Below are positions 6,857 to 12,194 of a stretch of 12,194 nt of DNA, one piece after another (the first letter of the stretch is position 1; each line of letters starts with the position of its first letter). Source of the stretch: Mxb001 sp046046455 (GTDB taxonomy: Bacteria; Actinomycetota; Actinomycetes; S36-B12); NCBI GenBank assembly GCA_046046455.1, contig JBJOJS010000137.1, forward strand, positions 1-12,194, in the 5' to 3' direction. Both the position numbers and the translations under genes were made by a program. The notes below the pieces were generated by a model that ran no database searches, had not been told where the DNA came from, and saw nothing but the letters and a program-made list of their open reading frames with translations.

Positions 6857-7903
6857 CGCAGGACGGACCGAGCGCAGCACGGCGGCGGAGGAGCGCACCG
6901 CGACGATGACCCACGCGATGACGAGGCAAATGAAGACGAGGAGGGATGCGACGTCGACCGGGGCGCTGGCGAGCTGGTCGGCAAGGGCGCCGAAGGACAG
7001 GGCAAGGGCCCCGATGGGGAAGACGAACCCCCACCACCCGGGCAGGAAGGGCAGTCCTCCCGAGCGACGCACCCGCATCAGGCGACCCGTCGCGAAGAGC
7101 GCCCACCACAGGCCGAGGCCGATGCCCATGGCCGAGACGAGGATGCCGACGGCCACGGCGTCTCCCGGCAGGACCCCGGTGTCAGCGCCCGCCTGCATGA
7201 GACGTAGGAGCGACAGCCCGATCAGTCCCGCGGGCGCCAGGGGGATCCAGAGCGTCGGCAGCATCGTGTTCGGCGCCGGCGGGCGCAGCACCAGGCGGGC
7301 GATCAGGAGCGCAAAGATCGGGATGAAGAGAAGCGTGCCGATGCCATAGAAGGCCAGCCCCACCAGGAGCAGCCAGGCAGCCTGATCCGGATGCGCCTCC
7401 ATGAGCGGTGCGATGGACAGCGGCGCAATGAGGTTCATGACGACGGGGATGAGCCAGGCGCCGTTCACGTCCGCGAGATCGAGTTGCGCCCCCGTCAGCA
7501 ACGAAGCCCAGGTCACGCCCAGGGTGACCGCGAGTGCCGCACCGATGAGCAAGAGGATCGCGCACACGGTGAGCGCGGGGTCGGTGCCGAGCCAACCGGC
7601 GCCGACGGTGCCCCATGCAGCGGCGTAGACCAAGATGCCGGCCGGGAAGGTCGCGAGCATCGCCCCCTGCGCAGGATCCGCGATCTCCGAGGCAAGTGCC
7701 GCCCGATTGCGTGCGCGCACGAGGTAGAGCGGGGTCAGGACCAGCGTGAGGACAGTCGCGAGGACCAGGAGGCCGTCAGCGATCGCCGTGAAGGTCGACC
7801 CCCCGATGTAGTCCGACTGCTGGAGGAAGGCCACCGCGAGGGCCGACGTCGCCATGACGGATCCGAACCAGGCCGGATTGCGACGAAGCGGGACAGGTGA
7901 CAT
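6854..7903 (-). CDS. TDT-family (TehA/SLAC1/Mae1-type) membrane transporter
   Basis: Integral membrane protein of 349 residues with about ten hydrophobic segments, approximately at 12-29, 40-62, 82-105, 110-137, 147-168, 174-205, 215-236, 247-272, 288-308 and 317-337. This is the fold of the tellurite-resistance/dicarboxylate transporter family. Characteristic stretches are the N-terminal NPAWFGSVMATSALA (9-23), TLWIPLAPAGLIGLSLL (217-233) and WWGFVFPIGALALS (290-303). Family members are anion channels or exporters for malate, sulfite, chloride or nitrate; the substrate cannot be told here. It reads toward mshC with nine bases between them and is divergent from ung. The start is ATG 7903, with a TAGCCT box seven bases upstream and no good Shine-Dalgarno. 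Proximity to a thiol-synthesis gene makes sulfite export an attractive guess, but it is only a guess. Confidence 0.85.
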   Translation of the reverse strand: MSPVPLRRNPAWFGSVMATSALAVAFLQQSDYIGGSTFTAIADGLLVLATVLTLVLTPLYLVRARNRAALASEIADPAQGAMLATFPAGILVYAAAWGTVGAGWLGTDPALTVCAILLLIGAALAVTLGVTWASLLTGAQLDLADVNGAWLIPVVMNLIAPLSIAPLMEAHPDQAAWLLLVGLAFYGIGTLLFIPIFALLIARLVLRPPAPNTMLPTLWIPLAPAGLIGLSLLRLMQAGADTGVLPGDAVAVGILVSAMGIGLGLWWALFATGRLMRVRRSGGLPFLPGWWGFVFPIGALALSFGALADQLASAPVDVASLLVFICLVIAWVIVAVRSSAAVLRSVRPA

Positions 7904-7910
7904 TCCCGGG

Positions 7911-7916
7911 AGGCTA
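7911..7916 (-). promoter_or_regulatory. Putative leaderless -10 box of the TDT transporter
   Basis: TAGCCT on the minus strand, seven bases before ATG 7903; no recognisable -35 and no Shine-Dalgarno at proper spacing. It faces the ung box 16 bases away. Confidence 0.4.
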
Positions 7917-7932
7917 GCCCGAGGATGGGCGA

Positions 7933-7938
7933 TACGGT
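7933..7938 (+). promoter_or_regulatory. Putative leaderless -10 box of ung
   Basis: TACGGT, six bases before ATG 7945, so transcription would start on or next to the A of the ATG. No Shine-Dalgarno is present between box and start. No convincing -35 is seen. Confidence 0.42.
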
Positions 7939-7944
7939 CGCGGT

Positions 7945-8622
7945 ATGGCGCAGGCCCTCGAGGATCTCGTACACCCGAGTTGGGTCCCTGTGCTCGAGTC
8001 TCAGCGCGAGGTCCTCACCGCGCTCGGCGACTTCCTGCGCTCGGAGGGTGCCGAGGGTCGGCCCTGGCTGCCCGCGGGTGACGCCATCCTCCGCGCCTTC
8101 GCGACACCCATCGATGACGTCCGCGTGCTCATCGTGGGCCAGGACCCCTATCCGACTCCGGGTCATCCCATCGGGCTGTCCTTTGCCGTCGCCCCCGACG
8201 TGCGCCCCCTCCCACGCAGCCTGCAGAACATCTACCGCGAGCTCGTCGACGATCTCGGAGTCAGCCGACCCACCACCGGCGATCTCACCCCGTGGACACA
8301 GCGCGGCGTCATGCTGCTCAATCGCGTGCTCACCGTGCAGGCGGGCAATCCCGGCAGCCATCGCGGCAAGGGATGGGAGTCCTTCACCGAGTGCGCGATC
8401 CGCGGTCTCGTCGAGCGCCCTGACGCACCGCTCGTCGCGATCCTGTGGGGCCGCGATGCCCAATCGCTCGAGCCGACGCTCGACGACACCCCCGTCATCG
8501 CCAGCGCGCACCCGAGCCCGATGTCGGCCGATCGCGGATTCTTCGGATCCCGGCCCTTCAGCCGAGCCAACGGCCTGCTCGAGGAGCTCGGCGACGACCC
8601 GATCGACTGGTCGCTCCCCTAA
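7945..8622 (+). CDS. ung: Uracil-DNA glycosylase, family 1
   Basis: Removes uracil from DNA in base-excision repair. The 225-residue product has all family 1 landmarks: water-activating motif GQDPYP (65-70) with catalytic Asp67 and Tyr69, Phe80 for stacking on uracil, LLNRVLTVQAG (124-134) with uracil-reading Asn126, WGRDAQ (168-173), and the leucine-loop motif HPSPMSADRGFFGS (189-202) with catalytic His189. Spacing is almost that of the E. coli enzyme. The usual His after GQDPY is Pro70; from memory this form is common in actinobacterial Ung, so activity is expected. The start is ATG 7945; the long overlapping open frames here have no family features. It is divergent from the transporter and converges on the aminotransferase gene, with only five bases between the stops. 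Confidence 0.97.
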   Translation: MAQALEDLVHPSWVPVLESQREVLTALGDFLRSEGAEGRPWLPAGDAILRAFATPIDDVRVLIVGQDPYPTPGHPIGLSFAVAPDVRPLPRSLQNIYRELVDDLGVSRPTTGDLTPWTQRGVMLLNRVLTVQAGNPGSHRGKGWESFTECAIRGLVERPDAPLVAILWGRDAQSLEPTLDDTPVIASAHPSPMSADRGFFGSRPFSRANGLLEELGDDPIDWSLP

Positions 8623-8627
8623 GCCAA

Positions 8628-9920
8628 CTAGGCGCGTACGGCCAGGGCATCTGCGACCGCAGCGACGAAGCCGTCGACGTCGTCGTCGGTGACCTCGATG
8701 CTCAGCGCGATGAAGCCACGCGGGGCGACGTACCAACCCCGTTCGAGCAAATCGAGGAAGAGCAACTCCCGCTGCCGATCATCGGCACCCGCGAGATCCG
8801 CCGGCGAGGTCACGGGACCGGACACGGGATGAAAGCCCACCATCGAGCCCATGCCGGTCGCGGTCCAGCCGTACGGCGCCATGACGTCGTTCAGTGCATC
8901 ACGCAGTCGATCACCGCGGGCATTGAGCGCATCGAGACGCGCGCCATCGAGCACCTCGGTGAGCCCCGCGAGTCCAGCCGCCATCGACAGGACGTTGTTG
9001 TTGAAGGTCCCGGCGTGCGGGAGGGCGCCGGGCTGCGACGGATCGAAGCGCGACATGAGGTCCGCGCGACCGCCGAAGGCACCGAAGGACAGCCCGCCGC
9101 CAAGGTACTTGCCGAGGGTGAGCAGATCGGGCGTCACGTCGTAGAGCGGAGCAGCACCGCCCGGCGACAGACGCGAGGTCATGACCTCGTCGAGGACGAG
9201 GAGTACTCCGTGTGCCGCACTCTCCTCACGCAGGGCGGCGAGGAACTCACGCGTCGCCGGGATGACTCCGCCGGACCCGAGCACCGGCTCCACGACGACG
9301 GCGGCGAGGCGGTCAGCGTGCGCGCGAATGGCCGAACGCGCACCCTCGACGTCGTTGTAGTCGAGGACGATCGCGTCGTACGGCGCATTGACCGGTGAGC
9401 CACCGCCGCCGAAGTAGAGGAGCCCACCGTGGTAGCCGCCGCGCATGACGGCGATGCCCGAGCGGCCGGTGACCACGCGGGCCAGGGCGATCGCCATGAG
9501 ATTGGCCTCAGTGCCCGAGTTGGTGAAGCGCACGAGCTCGAGCGCCGGGAAGCGGTCGACGATCTCACGGGCCAGGCGCGACTCATAGACGTTGTGCCCG
9601 GCGAGGCTGATGCCATCGTCGAGCGCGGCGCGCACGGCATCGAGGATGGGCTGCTGGCTGTGACCGTAGAGGCCAGCGGTGTACTCCCCGAGCATGTCGA
9701 CGTACTCGTGTCCGTCGACATCGACGACGCGCTGAGCGGCGCCGCGGGCAATGCGCATCGGGAACGGCGGGTGGTAGAGCACCGTGCGGGTATTGCCGCC
9801 CGGCATGACCTCGCGCGCCTCGGCGTGCATGGCTGCGCCGACAGGCCGCTGGGCGATGTAGTGCTCGCGCGCCTGCTCCAGTGCCCTGTCGAGATCGATC
9901 CGCTCGTCGGTCGCCGTCAT
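8628..9920 (-). CDS. PLP-dependent class III aminotransferase, glutamate-1-semialdehyde aminomutase-like
   Basis: Fold type I PLP enzyme of 430 residues. Seen: NSGTEAN (134-140) for cofactor phosphate binding, GGYHGG (161-166), LVLDEVMTSR (241-250) with Asp244 to pair with the PLP ring nitrogen, TLGKYLGGG (268-276) with Lys271 as the Schiff-base lysine, and HAGTFNNNVLSMAAG (302-316). Overall layout is that of glutamate-1-semialdehyde 2,1-aminomutase and related class III transaminases. It is probably not HemL itself: no haem genes are nearby and the AGTxxxNP-type segment is altered (GTFNNN). Substrate unknown. The frame is open further upstream, across DUF2237, but ATG 9920 begins the family-like sequence and has a TACCCT box six bases before it with no Shine-Dalgarno. 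It lies 17 bases behind the DUF2237 gene on the same strand. Confidence 0.88.
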   Translation of the reverse strand: MTATDERIDLDRALEQAREHYIAQRPVGAAMHAEAREVMPGGNTRTVLYHPPFPMRIARGAAQRVVDVDGHEYVDMLGEYTAGLYGHSQQPILDAVRAALDDGISLAGHNVYESRLAREIVDRFPALELVRFTNSGTEANLMAIALARVVTGRSGIAVMRGGYHGGLLYFGGGGSPVNAPYDAIVLDYNDVEGARSAIRAHADRLAAVVVEPVLGSGGVIPATREFLAALREESAAHGVLLVLDEVMTSRLSPGGAAPLYDVTPDLLTLGKYLGGGLSFGAFGGRADLMSRFDPSQPGALPHAGTFNNNVLSMAAGLAGLTEVLDGARLDALNARGDRLRDALNDVMAPYGWTATGMGSMVGFHPVSGPVTSPADLAGADDRQRELLFLDLLERGWYVAPRGFIALSIEVTDDDVDGFVAAVADALAVRA

Positions 9921-9926
9921 GGGCCG

Positions 9927-9932
9927 AGGGTA
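9927..9932 (-). promoter_or_regulatory. Putative leaderless -10 box of the aminotransferase gene
   Basis: TACCCT on the minus strand, six bases before ATG 9920, inside the 17-base gap behind the DUF2237 stop codon. No Shine-Dalgarno precedes the ATG. It suggests the aminotransferase can be transcribed separately from DUF2237. Confidence 0.4.
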
Positions 9933-9937
9933 CGCCG

Positions 9938-10333
9938 TTATGCGAGTAAGTCGCCGGGAGTCTCGGGCACGTCGACCGCGTGCTCGCGCAGCGCCTCCAT
10001 AGGCACGATGCGCAGGGCCGCGGAGTTGGTCGCCGACAGGACCACGGGAGAGGCTGCGCCGTCTCGGTAGGCATGCAGCCAGCGGGCCGCGCAGACGCAC
10101 CAGCGGTCGCCGGGCGACAGGCCGGGGAAGCGGTACTCCGGGCGCGGGGTCACGAGGTCGTTGCCGGATCTGAGTTGATGCTCGAGGAACTCCGCCGACA
10201 CGACCGCGCACACCGTGTGCGATCCCAGGTCCTCCGGGCCGGTCGAGCAGCAGCCGTCGCGATAGAAGCCGGTCAGGGGATCGCGGCCGCACTCCTCGAG
10301 GGGGCCACCGAGGACGTTCGTGGGATCGGACAT
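9938..10333 (-). CDS. DUF2237 family protein of unknown function
   Basis: A 131-residue, probably cytosolic protein with the pattern I recall for DUF2237: NVLGGPLEEC (6-15), TGFYRDGCCSTGPEDLGSHTVCA (21-43), GNDLVTPRPEYRFPGLSPGD (57-76) and RWCVCAARW (77-85). Six cysteines (15, 28, 29, 42, 79, 81) lie in these conserved blocks, so metal binding or redox chemistry is conceivable. No biochemical function is established as far as I know. There is no signal peptide or membrane segment. The start is ATG 10333 with GGAG nine bases upstream; the frame runs open further upstream but without family sequence. It is divergent from the lipase gene and may share a transcript with the downstream aminotransferase. 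Confidence 0.88.
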   Translation of the reverse strand: MSDPTNVLGGPLEECGRDPLTGFYRDGCCSTGPEDLGSHTVCAVVSAEFLEHQLRSGNDLVTPRPEYRFPGLSPGDRWCVCAARWLHAYRDGAASPVVLSATNSAALRIVPMEALREHAVDVPETPGDLLA

Positions 10334-10405
10334 GACGACAGTCTCCCGCCCTGCACCCGCGCAGCGGAAGTCCGGCTCCACGGGCATCAGCGAGCCGCAG
10401 TGCCC

Positions 10406-10411
10406 TACAGT
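10406..10411 (+). promoter_or_regulatory. Putative -10 box of the secreted lipase gene
   Basis: TACAGT lies in the 109-base divergent region between the DUF2237 and lipase starts. Transcription would begin near 10418, giving a leader of about 25 bases with GGGGG (10433-10437) as a weak ribosome binding site five bases before ATG 10443. There is no clear -35. The GGGGG is half of a perfect palindrome CCCCCGGGGG (10428-10437). I see no clear -10 for DUF2237 and no terminator in this region. Confidence 0.35.
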
Positions 10412-10442
10412 CGCAGGGTCACTCGAGCCCCCGGGGGTCGCC

Positions 10443-12062
10443 ATGAAGACGTTGTCCATCGCCACAGCCACTGCGCTGGTCGCCCTGACATTCGGCGGGG
10501 CGGTGGCCGCGCAGGCGGCGCCCACGAGCGAATCGACCCCGCGCGACAACCCGGGCAACGTGTGCCTCGACACCAACATCCAGCAGGCACTCGCCGGCAA
10601 GAAGCCCGGAGACCTGCTCGCTCCCCCCCAGGACGTCACCGCCGAAGCTCAGCTCAAGGGCGGCACCCTCTACCGCGTCGCCTACGCGACCACCGGCGAG
10701 GCCGGCTCCGTCGTCGCCTCGTGCGGGCTCATCGCCGTACCCGACGACAAGAAGGTCGAGGGTGTCATCGCGTGGGCGCACGGCACCGTCGGCCTCGACG
10801 AGCGCTGCCAGGCGAGCATGCGACCGGAGACCTTCGTCGGTCCCATGTACGCCGGCATCGGCGCTCCGAAGGCCGGCATGGACCAGACGACCGGCGCGCT
10901 CTACAACATGCTCAAGGACGGGTACGCCGTCGTCGCGACCGACTACCCCTCGGCCGGCATGGGCAGCCCCGATCTGCAGCGCTACGTCCTCGGCGTCCCG
11001 AGCGGTCTTGCGGTCCTGGACTCCGCACGCACGCTGACGGGTAACGCCGACGAGTTCGGACTCGCCCCCATCGGCCCGCAGCAGCGCCTGCCGCTGATCA
11101 CGTGGGGACACTCGCAGGGCGGGGGATCGGCGCTCTGGGCCGGCCAGCTGGCGCGCGACTACCTGTCAGCGCAGGGTGACCAGACGCTCAACCTCGCCGG
11201 CGTCTTCGCGGAGGCTCCTGCGTCGCAGTTCACCACCTCGCCCGGGCAGCCACAGGCGTACATGGGCAAGCACCTCGGCGACCGCGACATGTACAACTTC
11301 TACCCCGGCCTGGGGATCCTCCCCTTCCCCATCGGCGCCGTGCTCTTCAGCTACGTGACGGCGAGTTGGAGCCAGGTCGATAAGGGCACCGCGGGCGCAT
11401 TCCCCTTCGGCCCCACCGACAGCGTGTCCTACCAGGACGTCCTGACCAACAAGGGACAGGCCACCGCCCCTGTTGTCGCCGGCCTGTGCCTGAATTCCGG
11501 CGGTATCCCGGGCATCGCCAAGGCGGTCGCTGACTACCTGCTGCCCGACGTGTCGCGATTCTTCGCTGCGCCGTTTGCGGGCAAGAGGGTCGACGGCAAG
11601 TGGCAGGGTGCGATCGATGCCACGTGCGCTGATCCGACGAAGTCCAGCAAGGGTGTCCAGGACTGGTGCGCGTGGCTGCAGTACAACATGCCCGGACCCA
11701 ACGGTGTGAACGACTTCACCAAGATCCCGCTCGACAACAGCGGTAGGAAGGTCCCGGTCTACATCGCCCAGGGCCTCAACGACCGAATCATCTGGTGCGT
11801 GGACACCCAGGGCCAGGTGCAGGGGGCCAACTGCCTCAGCGACCAGCTCTACCACTCCTACGAGAAGGAGTACTGCGACGGGAGCGGCTACCTCTACGCC
11901 GACTACTACCCGGGCGCGTCGCACCTGAGCCTGCCCGGCGCGGTGGCGTCCAACTCGCCCAGCCAGACCTACAACGGCTCACCCCTCGACAGGTTCGTAC
12001 GCGGTGCGATGACGGGCTCACTGAGTCCGCAGTGCCACGCTGACGACGCCGGGGGCGAGTGA
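10443..12062 (+). CDS. Secreted alpha/beta hydrolase, lipase/esterase-like (secretory lipase family)
   Basis: Exported hydrolase of 539 residues. The N-terminus is a Sec signal peptide: Lys2, a hydrophobic stretch at about 4-22, and AQA-A as probable cleavage after residue 25. The mature part is an alpha/beta hydrolase: WAHGTVG (111-117), nucleophile elbow GHSQGGG with Ser224 (222-228), acid candidate Asp447 in QGLNDRIIW (443-451) and His494 in GASHLSL (491-497). The layout resembles the secretory lipase (LIP) family of actinobacteria and fungi. Ten cysteines (41, 94, 122, 349, 395, 409, 452, 464, 478, 531) suggest disulfides, as expected outside the cell. ATG 10443 is chosen because it begins exactly at the signal peptide; the upstream ATG at 10320 would add 41 unlikely residues. 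The substrate (triacylglycerol, ester or polyester) is not evident. Its stop overlaps the next gene's GTG. Confidence 0.88.
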   Translation: MKTLSIATATALVALTFGGAVAAQAAPTSESTPRDNPGNVCLDTNIQQALAGKKPGDLLAPPQDVTAEAQLKGGTLYRVAYATTGEAGSVVASCGLIAVPDDKKVEGVIAWAHGTVGLDERCQASMRPETFVGPMYAGIGAPKAGMDQTTGALYNMLKDGYAVVATDYPSAGMGSPDLQRYVLGVPSGLAVLDSARTLTGNADEFGLAPIGPQQRLPLITWGHSQGGGSALWAGQLARDYLSAQGDQTLNLAGVFAEAPASQFTTSPGQPQAYMGKHLGDRDMYNFYPGLGILPFPIGAVLFSYVTASWSQVDKGTAGAFPFGPTDSVSYQDVLTNKGQATAPVVAGLCLNSGGIPGIAKAVADYLLPDVSRFFAAPFAGKRVDGKWQGAIDATCADPTKSSKGVQDWCAWLQYNMPGPNGVNDFTKIPLDNSGRKVPVYIAQGLNDRIIWCVDTQGQVQGANCLSDQLYHSYEKEYCDGSGYLYADYYPGASHLSLPGAVASNSPSQTYNGSPLDRFVRGAMTGSLSPQCHADDAGGE

Positions 12063-12194
12063 GCGGCGGCCCGACTCACCGCACCGTCAGCGTCCCGGCC
12101 AGCCGGCTCGCCCGGTGGATCGACGGCTTCGTCGAGCGCCACGGCGGGAGTCCGCACATGGTCGACGGCGTCCTCGCGATCGACGGCTCGGACG
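12059..12194 (+). CDS. Partial gene, possibly acVLRF1-type (Vms1-like) peptidyl-tRNA hydrolase/release factor
   Basis: Only the first 45 codons are present. The frame starts at a GTG that overlaps the lipase stop (GTGA) and stays open to the window end, with actinobacterial codon bias. The fragment contains RTVSVPASRLARWIDGFVER (residues 8-27), then HGG and VDGVLAIDGSD (35-45). This is similar to what I remember of the N-termini of actinobacterial Vms1-like release factor 1 (acVLRF1) proteins, which have an eRF1-like domain and are proposed to release peptides from stalled ribosomes. The catalytic loop lies beyond the window, so the assignment rests on a short stretch and memory. There is no signal peptide, so the product should be cytosolic, unlike the secreted upstream product. 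Confidence 0.5.
   Translation, partial: MSGGPTHRTVSVPASRLARWIDGFVERHGGSPHMVDGVLAIDGSD

Noticed and set aside
8618..8632. Bidirectional terminator between the convergent ung and aminotransferase genes
   Set aside because: Only five bases separate the stop codons and I see no stem-loop or T-run there; termination must occur inside a gene or by Rho.
7735..8736. Minus-strand open frame opposite ung and extending into the transporter gene
   Set aside because: Both underlying genes are certain from catalytic or membrane features; this frame has neither and is a shadow.
8445..9398. Plus-strand open frame running from ung into the aminotransferase region
   Set aside because: It overlaps the ung 3' end in another frame and is antisense to the aminotransferase; no recognisable motif.
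10428..10437. CCCCCGGGGG palindrome before the lipase start as an operator or hairpin
   Set aside because: A loop-free 10-bp GC palindrome is easily found by chance in this composition; only its overlap with the weak ribosome binding site is notable.
10320..10442. N-terminal extension of the lipase from ATG 10320
   Set aside because: It would place 41 polar residues before an otherwise perfect signal peptide and overlap the divergent DUF2237 start; ATG 10443 fits better.

Overview
The window reads as chromosomal DNA of a high-GC actinomycete (Actinomycetota). This rests on the strong G/C bias at third codon positions, frequent GTG starts, a mycothiol-ligase (MshC) homologue, a DUF2237 protein, a possible acVLRF1-type release factor, and leaderless-type promoter motifs. 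Coding density is very high and the longest non-coding stretch is about 110 bases. I see no tRNA, rRNA, CRISPR array, insertion sequence or prophage.

Left half (minus strand, read from about 7900 down to 1): a TDT-family transporter, an MshC-like cysteine ligase, a TetR regulator, then a leucine-catabolic block of methylcrotonyl-CoA carboxylase beta subunit, biotin-carrying alpha subunit, HMG-CoA lyase and an acyl-CoA dehydrogenase cut by the window edge. The last four genes overlap or sit within a few bases of each other. Together they account for most of isovaleryl-CoA to acetyl-CoA plus acetoacetate; the methylglutaconyl-CoA hydratase is not visible. A promoter-like -35/-10 pair lies at the 3' end of tetR. 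An 18-bp near-perfect palindrome covers the end of its -10 and the predicted transcription start, the layout expected for repression by the adjacent TetR protein. The tetR start itself overlaps the mshC stop.

Middle: divergent from the transporter, across only 41 bases, is uracil-DNA glycosylase (ung, plus strand). It converges with a PLP-dependent class III aminotransferase (minus strand) whose upstream neighbour is a DUF2237 protein.

Right end (plus strand): a secreted lipase/esterase-like alpha/beta hydrolase with a clear signal peptide. Its stop codon overlaps the GTG start of a truncated gene that resembles the N-terminus of actinobacterial Vms1-like release factors.

Nothing here is clearly a new defence or mobile system. 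The most interesting signals are regulatory: the operator placed over the leucine operon promoter, and TANNNT boxes 6-7 bases before the ATG of four genes that lack a Shine-Dalgarno sequence, which suggests leaderless transcription. Also notable are an MshC-like enzyme with a full cysteinyl-tRNA-synthetase-type zinc site and the overlap of a secreted lipase gene with a putative ribosome-rescue gene.
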